Assembly: GCF_949628265.1 (NCBI RefSeq)
Contig: NC_088786.1
Location: forward strand, 20,667,681 to 20,731,680
Direction of reading: 5' to 3'
Source of the DNA: Cloeon dipterum
Lineage: Eukaryota; Arthropoda; Insecta; Ephemeroptera; Baetidae
DNA: 64,000 bases
Part shown: piece after piece, positions 45,961 through 59,900 of the stretch
Numbering within the stretch: position 1 is the first letter of the stretch
Layout: every line of letters begins with the position of its first letter
Translations under genes and position numbers: made by a program
Notes under the pieces: generated by a model
The model's input: only the letters and a program-made list of their open reading frames with translations
The model's database searches: none
Told to the model about the DNA's origin: nothing

Positions 45961-48900
45961 TCGCCGAAATTTAAAAAAGCGTTTTTCGCCAAACGGAAAC
46001 CGCGCATTCAGACTTCAACACAGCCTATGGCAAATAAATTAATAAAAAATGCGCTTGCCGAAGGGACCAATGTAATAAAATCCGCGCTCATCCATCATCA
46101 TGAACTCATCCGGCCAAATTCGGCCTTGCCAATAAGCGCAAACATGTACGATGTGACTGGATATTACACCGCGGGTCGGGGCTGTCGGAGAGAAACCGCG
46201 TCTCAGTTGATGGTGGGATGATTCACCTTCGGCGGCGGTCGCAAGCCTTTCGTCACACCTTCGCCTCTTTTCCTTGCAATTTATTTATTTTATTTGCGAT
46301 CGGTGCGTTTGTTTGGCCAGCTGCACACGTGCGAGCGAAACCTTTTTGCGCCGTCTCGCCGCGTCGCAACCCCCGCAATGCCGAGCGTGAAATCTCGACC
46401 GCACCAGTCTCCCGCATGATGCACGATTTACGTACGCTTGCTTGCTTCGAATTTAAAATATTTTGACTCGAGAAAAATAATCAAAGACACAATAAACAGT
46501 AATTGATTTTTTAGTTTGATTATGTCATTTCTTCCAAGAAAATAACATTACTTAAAAACACGATTTCTTTGGAACTTGAAGAGATTTTGAAATCACGCTA
46601 TAGATTCTTACTGATTATTGATACAACTTTTCTCTGTGTGACATGAAAAGTAGTTCCGCCCATTTGTCTTGGACAGACACAAGGGAAACCCACATAAATG
46701 TTCCTTCTTGTGACAAATTTCCCAAAAAATAAATTTTGCTTGAATAAATTGAATACCAAAAGTTGATTAGAAGTTATAGGTGCATTACATGCCCCTCAAA
46801 AAATGGGACAAAATGGTTTTGTTTGACTTTGTCTTTTAATATATCGGCGTACGCGGGCACTCAACTTTTGTCTGAGTTGTTCGTTATCATTCAGCATTTT
46901 TTTCATATAAGATCTTACTTAAATATGTTATAAGGCTCAAAAGCATTGCTTTAAATGATAACCGCAATACCACTTCACAGAGCGGTGATGTTAATTGCCC
47001 CTATATACTAATGATAAGATTGAGCTCTCAATTCTGCTGATGACACGGTTATAACGATTTTATAGCAATGTTTAATTGGAAAACGGTTCTCGGCTTGAGA
47101 CGAATCGGAAAAATTGGATTTTAGACAGAGAGTGCAGCCATACGTGCCTCACCTTGGGGCAGTCGAGCGTGTGTTTTCTTTTCTTTTCTTCGCTGCCGGG
47201 TACAAGGCCGCTCTTCACTCACTCGCGGCCCTCTTCGACTTCGATGATGATTATTATTTACACGATTGCCACACCGAAATCGACACACAATAGTTGCAAC
47301 GGCAGTCCGCGCGACACATCAAAGCTCTCTCGACTAATCTCAGACTCGAGTGGCCCGAGTGGGCGTCGCTTTCGCTCCACATAACTGTTTTCGCCAAAAC
47401 GCTTCCAAGCTGCCGGCGGAAAAATTCGCCAACAGTTAGCAAGTGATTATAAATTGACACGCCTTTAACAATGATTCTTTGTCAGGTCGCTCAATCGAAT
47501 AAAATAAAATAAAATAATAAAATAGATAAGAAGCTGAGGATTTTTTTGTAGCCATAAGGACAATAAATTATTTACACACGTGTTGCACCCAAGCCGGAGG
47601 GCAACAAAACCTTGAAAGGTCTTTCCTTGTCGGCGTGGCGTCATTCTGATGGGAGAGTCGAATTTCCTATTGAAACCATTCCCGCATATTGATCGGAGAG
47701 GATGTTTATCTAAGAGGGAAAAAATCAATCGATTGAACAGATAACAATTTGTTTAATCCCCATCAAACAAGGCAATACACTCATTGCTTATCTCAAGAGA
47801 TCTCGGGATGGAAAGACAAAAAAACTGAGATTTGCAGAGCAATTCTAGCCAATGTTGGGACGGCAAAGATGATTAATCAAAATTGAATCAAGTACGCCTG
47901 TTTCTGATTATATTTCCAACGTAGAAAGCAAATATTTTCAAACATATATTCTGCTTTCAATCTGCCGGGCAGCTGGGTCGCAGCCGCTTATATGAAAATG
48001 AATTAAAAGGGGGCGACGGAGGGCGACTGGCAAGTCACGTTGCGCAAAAGGGATGACATGTGTCGGGAGAGCGAAACTGGCGCACGCACGCACCGCCGAA
48101 TAAGTAAAAACAAAACACATTACTCGTACTCGATATGCGCCCCAACGTCGTACTCGGGGCGAGCGAAGAAACAAACCGCCCACCACCTCCTGCCTGCCTT
48201 TTATCGCCGCTTCCGGCTGAAGGGCGAAGTTAATCTCTTTGAAGGAGCGCCGACACGCCACCCTCAGGCAAGCAGAGACACCCTCGGAGTCAGGGTGCGT
48301 TTCGTACCTGCGGCAACGACGGGTTCCTCCTGCGAGCGATCCTTCTGGCCGAGCACTGACAATAGAGTTGCGTCGAGTCTGCATAGAGTCGACTCGAGTC
48401 TTATCCCCTCCTTTAGCCGCCGACACGTGACTCGGCCCTCACTCCGAGAGGCAGCACAATGCAACAGTGACAAGTCGAAGGCACTGATTGTGAATGCTGT
48501 CCTTAACTTGCATTTAACGAAATAATTAGGAAATGATTAGATGAAAATTAAAAAAATTAACTTCCGAGTTGTTTGCTTGAAATAAATGATCTTTGATACG
48601 TTTACTCGGAAAATAATTGATAATTTAAAAAAATAATCAATTTGAGAACTAAACACTTGATACTGGATGCTTTTTGTGATTTAAATTTTTTTTATAGCAA
48701 AAATTCATCATCAGTGTTTGCAAAATGCAGATAACGCATGGTCAGTGAGCAATTTTTTTTAATCTAAGTACAATTATTGTCAATATTGAAAATTAATATT
48801 TTATTTTATTTAGAATTGTCCAAATAAATATTAAAATAGAGTGCATAGTGCCCGCATTAATGCAGCATGTTTTTGTGTATGTTTATAACTCCTTGCATGG

Positions 48901-50984
48901 GCGATTCGGGTGGTGAGGGGTGGTCACCCCCTTAATTGTATAAGCAATTCTGTGCATGCGGCGCGGAGAAGGGCCACTTTTCGTGCTTGGCTCGCGTTTT
49001 GTTGTTCGCCGACCCCGTAGACGTTCTGATAACAAGTCATCGATCTTTTTATTTTCAGCCCTTCACATGCGATTTTAGGCTTTGTTCTGCTCGTGTGCGT
49101 CATTTCGGGCGCGATTTATCAAGGGTGAACGCTGCAGCAATCCTATTTCTGGAATAACTGCGCGTTTCAATAATAGCCCAGCAATAAAATGCCTTAAAAG
49201 AGGCAGATTCTGAGTTTTGATAATTTTTTCCTTGTGAGTGTGTCCGAGGCAATTGAGTGGAGGGGGAGCCAAGTGAAATCTAGGAAAAGAAAAAAATTGA
49301 CACAAGAAATTTTTGTTTTCTAATAAGAAAAATATTCCACTGCAACTTTTGCCTTAAAATACTTATACAGAATGTAATTTAGGTAGAAATGCAATGATTT
49401 CTCTATAAAGATGTTTTAATACAATTAAGGTAATATAGAGTTATGTACGTCACGGGAAGGGGTAAGAGGCGACATTCTTTGATTTCATAAGTGTTCTCTT
49501 TTTATTTGAGTGGAGCAATTTAGTTCAAAACACCCGGTGATCTAGAATCCTCTGTTTTTTAAGTGTGGATTTAGATTTGTGCGCACCGCTGTCGAGAAGC
49601 CTCAGGGGCCATAACAGGTGCTGTTCTCATCAATTATTCACTCTTGCCGCACACATCCTGATTAAGTAACTCATGCAGTAACAAGCCATGATTCTTTTCG
49701 GAAATCTATAAGCGAAAAATGGCAGGCGTTGTTAAAAAAAGCAAAATTGATTTAAACCAAACAATTGCGTGGCAAGGAATTCACGAGATTTGCTCTGAAG
49801 AGTTTGGCGGGTTCAGCACAGTGGCTCTTTCAAACCTGAGTCGCCATCCTGTAGATAAGGAAGGAACTATACGCGCAGATCAGGTGTGATCTAACTCACC
49901 TTTCTCAGGTGACTGACACGCAAATAAAAAAAAACCATCACCTCTAGTATTCCCTTGACAATTCCTATATTATACAAAATATTTTACTAGTCTCCAGGAA
50001 ATGAACATTGAATTAAGCCAAGAACCATTGCTAACACAATCAAGACACAAAAATCTTCTAGATAAAACTTTGACAGGGTAAGAGGTCACAAATTTCAATT
50101 GAATGGACCGTGTGTAATAAAAAGGCCTGGCAAGACGTCACATCGAATTGACCCTCCCGCTCTAGCTGCGAAGAGGCCTCTGATGCAAAGGAATAAGCGC
50201 ACGCGAAAACAACAAGTGGGCCGAGGACGCGCGGTGCTTTCGCGGTGCGAGAAGAAAACGGAGCCGAAACCGCGAACGGGGGCTTTGCGCAAGGCTGGCC
50301 CTTGACATCAGGGGTGGCTGCGGCTGTCTCACCTGCTGTTGCGGCTGCTGGGCGACTCGTTCATCTCTGCCAAGGCGCATTTCCGACGAGCAGCTGGTCA
50401 GGGTATCTTTGCTCGCAGCCAGCCAGGGTGGACTAGCTAATAAGCTCGCAGAGAGGAGCCGACCTGAGCCGAGCTGCGACGAGAGCGACTGCACCGCTCC
50501 GAGGACCCACAGAGGCGGCTGCGGGCCGAGGCGGGCGGGCGGGCAGGCGGCAGGAAGTGTCCGTTTGCCGTGTGACCTCGTTCGCGCTAATCCCATTTGG
50601 AGCACAGTCTGACACACGCACCAAAGGAAGCAAGGAATGCGTGTGCAAACTTGTGTTTCTCACCATAGCGTGCACCAACACTTTCTTTTTGTTGGGCTTC
50701 AGTGTATTTTTGGGTCTTTTTCCTGTAAACAACATCAGCTCGTACCTCATACTATCGTTTCCTCATTTTCTATGCAAATAGCTGTGCACCGTAATACCCT
50801 TAGATATATTTGTGCTTAATTGTCCTTCTCGTCTTTCAAATTGTTTTCAGGTAATTCAGCATTTACTATTATGGCCTCATCAAATTAAGAAATGGTTGGG
50901 AAAACATAAAAAATGCTAGTTTTATGGTTATATACGGCTTATGAGCTGTAGAGAGATATTATGAAAAAAATCATTTTTACCTTC

Positions 50985-51300
50985 ACTAGAAATACTCTCT
51001 AAAAATTGGGAAAGACCTCAGGTTGCCGTATCAAGTTTCAAAATTTGCATTATCGAACGGTGAGCATGCACTGTCTCCCGCTTGAAAATCATTATTTATT
51101 TCGCCAGAAGAGAAATTTATCTCATTATTGGCACACCGTTGGGTGGATCGCGACGAGAGGAATCAAAATGAACGAAAAAATCATAGACAAACGCACCGTT
51201 TAAATTTCGAGAAATTTGGCAAATTTTGAAATTTAACAATTACTCATTGTCAGTCCTGATTTTACTATCGCACATTGAAGAGATAAACTTTTGCTAAATT
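50985..51300 (-). repeat. Family I repeat, inverted complete short-form copy
   Basis: Begins ACTCTCTAAAAATTGGG and ends GAAGAGATAAACTTTTGC, the reverse complement of the ends of the 7.4 kb copy. The interior includes GCACTGTCTCCCGCTTGAAA, ACCGTTGGGTGGATC and CGACGAGAGGAATC. Confidence 0.75.
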
Positions 51301-51590
51301 CCACAAGAAATGGTCACAATAAACCAATATGTATTTAATTTATTGCTAAAGCAAACAATGCAAAACTTTACAATGGAAAATAGAGACCAGGAAACGACCT
51401 CGCACCCTAATCAATTGTTGAGATAAATTATTGGGTTTTAAACTGTTTGATAAAGAGAAGCGTTGGCAACAGTTTGAAACCAACAATTAACCTAACAATC
51501 CTGGATCCAAAGTCGTATCCTGCAATAGTCTCTGCTTTTCTTAAACATTGTAAAATAAAATTTAACAAAAATATAATATATATTATTTTA

Positions 51591-52040
51591 AGTGGAATGA
51601 TACAGGGCAACAATTGAAAATTACTTGATTTGTTGGATGCCATAAACAATTGATCGATAAACAATCTGTTCAACAATTTGCAATAATAAAAAATAACCTT
51701 CCTACAGTAAAAATTCAAATTTTGCCGATTTTCTCCAAAATTTACAGTGCTTGAACATATTTTCTTGGCATATTCCGATTCCTCTTGCCAAGATCTGTCC
51801 AACGGTGTATGCCACTTATTGGGGAAACTCTTGGTTTTGAAATAAAATCGGATTTCAAGTAAAGAGACAGCCATTACCATTTGAAAAGCACGGTAACTTT
51901 CCAGTCAATTTTCACAAAAAATTACAGCGTTCCTTAGGTCAATTTAGGCTTTAACTGAATCCTAAGGGGCGAGTTTATGCATTGGCAACAAGCATTTTCC
52001 ATTGCAGTATCATTCCTCTTTAATAGTTTTTGCTTCACAT
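51591..52040 (+). repeat. Family I repeat, longest copy
   Basis: Starts AGTGGAATGATACAGGGCAA, then AAATTTTGCCGATTTTCTCC, AAGATCTGTCCAACGGTGTA, AAGTAAAGAGACAGCC and a 3' extension with GGCTTTAACTGAATCCTAAG and TTGGCAACAAGCATTTTCC. The 3' extension is shared only with the copies at 57.0 and 58.0 kb and defines a subfamily of about 450 bp. A 150-codon ORF on its - strand is a by-product of the repeat and not a gene. Confidence 0.75.
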
Positions 52041-53938
52041 TTATTGCTTGTATTTCCTCTTCTTCGTAATTTTTTATAGCGCTGACAATTAGCAGCAACA
52101 ATAAAAAGTATATATCCCAATATCATTAACAGGAGTATGATATGATAAAATAATTACAAAGAAAAAATATTCATTCTTATCTGTCGCGTTTTGTGTGGGG
52201 AGCGCAAAAAGCATTAACATCTTAACCTTAAACTTGCATCATTGTGATGGTATAGCTATGGTAATTATCACGGTCAAAAGAGCTGATTTATATTGACTCG
52301 AAATGCTGCAAAAATAGTTCTTCCGTCCAGATTTCCTTGTTGAAAAAGCAATATTTAAAAAGATGATTTTAATTTTACACCTTTTATTTTCAACGTGTTG
52401 AAAACTTATATGTGACCTTTCTAGATCTGCTTTATGGTCACCGCGTTCAAGCACCGAACAAAAGAGTCAAGAAACTTCGAATTCATTAACCTTCTTATTT
52501 TAATTAGCGTTGCATGAGCAATGTTAACGTTAGCGTAATAAATCATGAAATCGAGATGCTCGCAGATTGCGAGGTTGGTTTTCCACCGGAGGCAAGGTAC
52601 GGTAAATAATGTGTGTCCTTTTGATGGTTGGCAAAAGCAGAGTCAGGTCATTTACTAATAAAATAAATACCATAGAAATTAACGTATTTTTAATAAACAT
52701 TCATAACTGATCAATTTTGTAGATAATTTATTGCTTTGAGTTTAACAAGAAACCTACAGTTTGAGGAATTGAAAAATTGAATCGAACCTTTTTATGCTGC
52801 CTTTCGTTATGTACTAATAATTATTGCAGAAAAACTGGCTTCACAGTACAGTACGAATTTGTACATTTTTATTTCCACAAAAAGCCAAGGTTTACACAAT
52901 AAAATTGTTTGTTCGGGTTTCCAGGACCAGTTTTTTCATAACGATTAGATATTGTATGCATTTTTTCTAAAATCTATGAAAAATGTTAGTCAAAAGAAGG
53001 CTCTGTTTGCCGAATTCCCCTCGGAATTCTGTGAAAAAGTATTGATGGCAAGTTTGCAGTGATCAGTGATTTTAATCGTTTGTGATTTCGGCTCAGTGTG
53101 ACGACAGATTATTGATATAATGATCGTTTTTGCTATATTGTGCTAGCTCTGTATGATGTTTCTTTGAATTGTTCTAATTTTTATTACTACTATAATGTGC
53201 ATGACTTAGACGATGCAAGGATTTAATAAAAATAAATACATAATATTTATCTGCACTTCTCTTTACTACCTCCTTTCAAAAAAATTATGATCGTGTTTTT
53301 TTAGGAAAACTAGTACAAAAACAAGTGAGAATTTACTCGCACTTAGTAGGAAAAGCATTCTCGAGCAGCATAAGCGAATGTAAGAAAAAAAATCTAAAAA
53401 ACCGTAATATTTAATCAAATCCAGCCAGCATTGTGAAATGAACCAAAAAGTATGATGTTTTGCTTTTAATTACAGCACCTTGACTAGTACAGACTATTTC
53501 GGGTATTGATCCATCGTCAGCAAGCCTTTCACATTTTATTTTGATAAGAGTGACAGCTGGAAATGATAATTTATCACACAAATTTATTACGATCGTAATA
53601 AAAATGATTATCAAAACTTAAGTGCTTCCAAACAATCAGATTTAACTTGGCGTTAAAAGTTTCGAGGTTTTTTCCGGTCGCGCGACTTGAGCTTGGCCAA
53701 AGTCTACGTCCTGGGGACAGTCCAGGACTAGCAGGTGACACAGCACCTGCCGCCGAGTAGGATTTAGGCGGATCCAGCGGTGCAGAGGAAGAGAACGGTT
53801 TTAACGCGAGTGCGTGATCGTGCGGCTCCGGGCGGGCTCGGGCGGGACGAAGCTGGTCGGCAGGCGTGCGCCACGGCAAACGGCAATGCAGCAGTACGAG
53901 ATGTGAGAGCGGCCGCTCGACAGCGCCAGTGCACCGCA

Positions 53939-56900
53939 ATGCCTTCCAACCTGCACCCCCAGCACCTCAACAACCCGTAAGTGTCCGACGTCGGCGCCCT
54001 GCGCACCCTGGCCGCCGAGGGCCAGACGGCCGCGCCCCCGAGTCAATGGGCCGAATCGAGGCTGCGGGCCGCGAATCGAGGACGAATTAATCGTGCCTCG
54101 AGCGCTGGAGTTGCCGCAGCGCCACTTCTTTTCCCTGCTCTCCTCCCGAGTTACCTGTACCTTTCTCACCACGCCTTTCCGAGTTGGACACTTTCAAATT
54201 TTGCTCCTTGGAACAGCAGCGGGAATGTCGCAATTTTTGCTTTCGTAGACGCGAACCCAGTGACCAAGGTCACACTCGCATCTCTCCTGACGGCGCATCT
54301 CGTGCCACATGTTTGTGTGTCTACCTGAGAATACATCTTTTCCTCCTCTTGCGCTCTCTGCAACTTCGCCATCAACGGAGAAAGAGAGAGGGACCAAACT
54401 AGATTTTCCGCTTCATTTAACATTTTATTTATCACAAATATTTTTTATACTTAAGATTTCAAACTCAAGACAACAATTTTTAATCACCCAAAGGATATGA
54501 ATCAATCAATCAATTTATTTAAACACAAGTTGTGTACAACAGAATCACCCAAGGATATTAAAATAATTTTTGAAAATAGATTTTGCAGAGAGAATAATAT
54601 CACTTGATCTAACGCTGTGTTTTTCCTACCTGAATTAATTTTTTAAACTCAATACTGACCATGAAATCATTGAAAAAAATTTTCTTCCCATCTAGACAAT
54701 ATTTTTGCTATTTAGCATATTAAAATATAATGCTATTCCCTTGTAGGTAAAATTGTACTTTTAGCTTCATTTAACATAATTTAAAATTATTTTGGGCTGT
54801 TTTTTTAATGAGGCTCACGTTTTGACGGAAAAGAGGTTTTGTACACTTCATAGCTTTTATCAAGAGTTGTAATTTGCTGTCAATTTCACTCAAGCAATCA
54901 GTCACGTTTCAAATTTCGGTGCTTTCCTTGGCACTCAAAACAATTTTACTCGTGTAATTTATCAAATATGTTAAAGAGTGATTAACTAATTTACAACAGT
55001 TTAACTTATTCAAATCCTTGATCCCGTATCGAAAATTCGAAAGAGATTGTTACAAGACAATTCATGAATAAGCTAGTAATTTTACTGTTCACTTAGATTT
55101 AGCTCTGTTAGTTCAGAATACTTATAGTCCGGTATTATTCTTACTCTCAAGCAGTAAAAACTATTTTACCGTTTTTAAAGAGGATTGAAACTTCAAAACC
55201 CTAAAATATCCTTGTTGTTAACCCCTAAAGATTCAATAAAAGCCAAAATTGACCAAAGCAGCACTAAAAGTTTTATTTTAGTAAAGTAGCTCCGGAGTTA
55301 GCATTTTTTTTCAAATGGCGAGGACTGTCTCCCAACTTGAAATCTTTCGCAGCTAAAAGTCACCCCAAAAAGTGGCATAACATTGTTGGATAGATCTCGA
55401 CGAGAGAAATCGAAATCTTCCAAGAAAATATGGCGCTGAAATTATTTTAGAACAATATTGGCAAATTTTGAAATTTAACAGTAACAAGGTCCTCTGCTTT
55501 TGATTATTGCGTATTGTAGAACATTCTTAAACTACTTATTTCAACGAAAAATTTTCATAGTTTTCAATTGTTGCCCTGTGGCAATCCACTTTAATAAACG
55601 ATTTATCTATGTGAAAGGATAGAAATGCTGCATTAAAATATTTTTAAACCTTTTCATGCCATTTATCAGCGAAAAAATGTTGGAAAATAAATTCTTGCGC
55701 GCGAGATTACGCTGGTCATTGCGTTAATAAATAAGCGGGCGGAAAATTTAGAGAGGCCGCAAACTTGCACGACGCGATGAAGTACGTTTTATTAAAAGGG
55801 CGCGATGGATACATAGGAATAGAGGGCTGGAGAGAGAGGGTGAGTTAGTGCGGCTTGTTTGGTCGATAGTCGAGCGAAGAAAAGCAAAACCGACAACTCG
55901 TGAGCCATTTTATTTGCTACAACGACTGCCGTACAAATAATTTAAAAGTTTTCCGCTACTGCGCTCGTCTGTCGTGACATAGAAATGGGGCCTAAGCAAA
56001 ATTTTCTGCTCTACAAAATGAAGAAAGATAATGAAATAAACCATTGCGTGATGTGGTAGTTAATAGTTGTACAAATTATCAAATTCTTGTTTACTTAAGT
56101 AAAACTTACTCTCTATAAAAGTTGGGAAAGAGTTAAATTTTCCTAGTTTACCGTTTCAATTTGCGAGAAAATTAGCTCCTAATTTAGCGTGTCTCCTTAC
56201 TGAAATTTATGATTCACTTATTCAGAATGGAAATTTACCTCGTAATTCACACATCGTTGGATTGATTGAGACGAGAGTAATCGAAATGAAGCGAAAAAAA
56301 ATCATCAACAAACCGTTGAATTTTCCGAGAAACTTACTTACGCGACTCTGATTTAAATATTACACATTGGAAACATAAACCGTTGCTAAATTCAACAAAA
56401 AATAGACTCGATGAACCACTTTCTTTAGCCAACATTTGCACAATGTTCTTAATTGTAGGCCTTTAAAGCTCCACATTCATCCTCTTGAATTTACAATCCC
56501 TCTAGAAATTCAGGAAAAAATAGTAATAAATTATCATAATTATATCATTTTGTCGGAGAGAAATATTTGAAGTATAATTATCGCAACCGTTGAGTTTTCA
56601 GGCCAAATCCGTAGAAAAGTGAGAAAATAGCGCACACGCTGGCTGCTTTTCAACTATGTGTCTCTTTTTGTCTTACTTACTCAGTTTTTGTCTGCTCTGG
56701 TGACTCAATTAAAAAGTGTGCGCGTTTCACGCCGTGGCACGCGACTTGCTAATCAAATTGTCTTTGTTGATAAGACTGGTAGCGTATGTCTCTTCCGTAA
56801 GAAACTATCAAAAACGATCTACTGTTTTAATTTAATCTCTTGGAATCAAATCACAATAAACTGATAATTTGCCGTGAAATTTAGTTGATTGAAACTAGCG

Positions 56901-59900
56901 TAACTACTAACAGATAATAAAGATGTATAGGAAAAGATTGTAGGTTTTGTTTGTATTTGTTGTGTGAATCTATTGCCCCTGCTTTTTTTAAGACAAAACC
57001 GATAAACATTGTTTTGAAACCCGTGGGAAACATGATAAGTTTTATTGGTTCTATTGTAGTAATTAATGAAAGGAAAATTCAAATCTTGCTCATTTTCTCC
57101 AAAATTGGCCACACTTTCTTGGTATATTTCGAACCCTCCCTTCGAGATCTATCTCGGGATGTATGACACTTTTGGGGGAAGCTCTTTTTTTGTAAAATGA
57201 AATGAGATTTTAAGTATAGGGAAACAGGCCTTATCATTTGTAAAGCATGCAGCCACCTTTCTCAAAAATTAACAATGCAACCTAGCTAGGTCACATCTGG
57301 CTTTAACTGACTCTTTTTATGTATACATATTGGCAACAAGGATTTTCCGGAGCTTCGCAGTATCATTCATCTTTAATTCAAATTCATGTTCCTTTTTGAA
57401 TGAGGAGAAATATTCCAGCGTGCCAAAAATCTGATTGTGAGACAAGTCTATTACAGTCATAACGGTGGAGACTATCACACACGTACATAATTTTCGTTTT
57501 AAGTGTCAAAAGTAGGGGGTTCGCGTTGGTCACGTACATCGCGTATTGTGCAAAGCGTGCGATCATCATCTCCTGGCACAACAATGAGAGAAAGAGAGAA
57601 AGAAAAGAGACAATGTAGGGGCAAGGGGCGAATTGCTCGGCGGCCGACCAACGAGCTGCAGCCTCAAATTACCAGGCCGTATATAAACGCAGCGGCGGTC
57701 GCGTCGCGCTCTGCATTTTAATTGCTGACTCGCTCCAGCCTCGCTCAATTTCACTTCTGGCCCCCGCTTGGGAGGAAAAAATATTTGGTGCCGAGGCCGA
57801 AACTGCTGACCGACGCAATAATATACACTAGCTATTTGGAGTTGGCCGCGCTTGCAAAATCAATCCAATGTCGGCCAATTGGACAAGAGAAACAAGTTTA
57901 ATCTTATTCTTAATGAAGAGCGTAAAAGGAAAAAAATAACTTTTAATTGAAATCATTCATGAAAATAACTAGCTTTGTTTGTAAAATATTTACTTTGAAA
58001 TTATTTAGTTGAATTATCACAATAGAGGACCTTCCTTCAATTAAAATTAAAATTTTGTCAATTTTCTCCAAATTTACTGCACTTGACTGCATATTTTTTT
58101 TTGGCAAATTTCGACTCTTGTAGTCGAGATCTGTCCAACGGTGCATGGAACTTTTTTGGGAAAATCTTGATTGCGAAAATAAAACGACATTTCAAGTAGG
58201 GAGACAGACATCACAATTTTAAAATCATCCTAACTTTTTGGCAGTCATTTTTCTCAAAAACTTTCAATTGGTCACTTTTGGCTTTAACTGAATCCTCAGG
58301 AATTGGTCCATGCATCGACAGCAAGGATTTTGCAACATGAATCCTCTTTGAATATAACAATTGTTTCATAATGAATGTTATTTTCGATTTCGACAATTTT
58401 CTCATTACATGAAGACACTAATTCTTTTCGAGTTTTAGTGTGTTTTTTTCTCAGATGCTTTGTATTTTGACAAGTTTAATGACATGAATGTATTTTAACC
58501 AATTGTGAGTATTAACAAAAAGATGCGGATGGTCTCCCGCTGCCCAGACGAACGTACTCTTTGCACTATTGTTATCACTCCGACAATGAGCGCAATCACC
58601 GAAATCTGTCTCATCAAAAGCCTGTCCGCTGATTTAAACATTGTGATAAAAGAGTAAACGCAAGTGAGGTGGCTCATTTGGCGGTCCTTTAATGCTCAGC
58701 AGGCACGAAAACAAAACTATTGATCGGAGAGGCGTGGTACGTGCGCCATTCATAACTCGGAATTCAAATAGTCAGCGTGCATGCCACAACAAAGACTACC
58801 ATCTGCAAGCAAAACGGTACCGCGTACGGAAGAGTCCGCCCCGATCCAAAATTTGCGTCGTTTGCACATAGTTTTTGGACCGCCGCCTACGACATAATTT
58901 TTCTTGCTTTGCGTCATTGTGTGTTTAAATTCATGAGATGAGAGAGAGGAGATTCACACCCGCCAAGAGTCGGTCCCTTTTTGTTGCTCAATCGAGCTCG
59001 GCAAGACTGCCTGGCAAGTGTTTCTCCGTGCGCCGTGACATTTTTAATGGATGAAAGATCGTATCAAACATCAATAATCGACTTTTTAATTCGAGAAAAT
59101 GCTAAGTTTTTTGAGGTAGGAAACTGCAGGTGATTTTCTTTCAATGCGTCTCGTCTAAAGGAATTATTCTTAAAAACACGAAATTTTTCGTTAGTTGCAG
59201 AATAATTGCGCGATTTACAGATTACATTAGTTGGAAGCAGATCGGCAATTCTGGAAAGCTGCCTGGTTTAGCTCCAAGAAATTTGTAACCTTTCTGTTTC
59301 ATTTCTTTAGAACCGCGATTTTACAATTTGACTTGGACACATCGCCAAGGTGCCGCCTTTTCGAAAGCTTTTTTGCTTATTTAGAAATTATCCTACCAGA
59401 CGAGCCTCTGTTGAACTTTGATCTAATAAAACGCTAATATATCATCAACTTTTGTTCTGAAAAAGGTAATGGCTTATTTATTTATTTTTGTGTGTGAACA
59501 ACCCATATAATTATGCTCCTAATAACAGACACACGTGGAGCAGATGACACATAAGTTAGTGGCATTGATTACCTTAATATGAATTGAAAATCATACGCAG
59601 CGAAATTAGTTCCCAAAACAATGATATTCTTATCAAACTCACCAGTTACGCAATTTAATCCTTAACTACACCCTTAAAACTTAATTATTGCTGAAACGAG
59701 AGTTTTAATTTTCTCTCATTAGTTAGGAATTTCCTACTGCCGACTGAATGTTAATTAACCACAAAACTGGTTGATAAATTTTGACTTTTTGATTAACCTT
59801 CAACTTTTGATAAAAATTGAAGGCCGTCACGTAAAATTTCTTGATGAAAGTTATAAATCAGGGAAATTTTCTCAGCTGTCAACCAAATTGGCGAGATAAA

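Larger units (their letters stand above)
40780..53938. other. Long non-coding region with GC-rich islands and repeats
   Basis: About 13 kb without a gene I can support. AT-rich DNA is broken by GC-richer islands at about 42.36-42.6, 43.36-43.65, 46.1-46.44, 48.0-48.48 and 50.1-50.62 kb. Their ORFs (up to 162 codons) overlap on both strands with similar lengths, as expected for GC-rich non-coding DNA. Repeat copies sit at 41.3, 43.8, 45.7, 51.0 and 51.6 kb. One island starts with a convincing core promoter (43.30 kb). The islands may be promoters or enhancers of the + strand gene proposed at 53.94 kb. Confidence 0.5.

Noticed and set aside
47938-48525. ORFs of 161 and 162 codons on opposite strands over the same island.
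   Set aside because: Long mirror ORFs are expected from GC-rich non-coding DNA; both are rich in Arg/Ser and have no recognisable domain.
50162-50617. 151-codon ORF on the - strand, with others of similar size on the + strand.
   Set aside because: Low-complexity Arg/Ser/Pro/Leu composition in a GC-rich island, overlapping ORFs in several frames and no family features.
51428-51880. 150-codon ORF on the - strand.
   Set aside because: It lies within a family I repeat, and other copies (57.0, 58.0 kb) give only broken, shorter versions; no coding constraint is visible.
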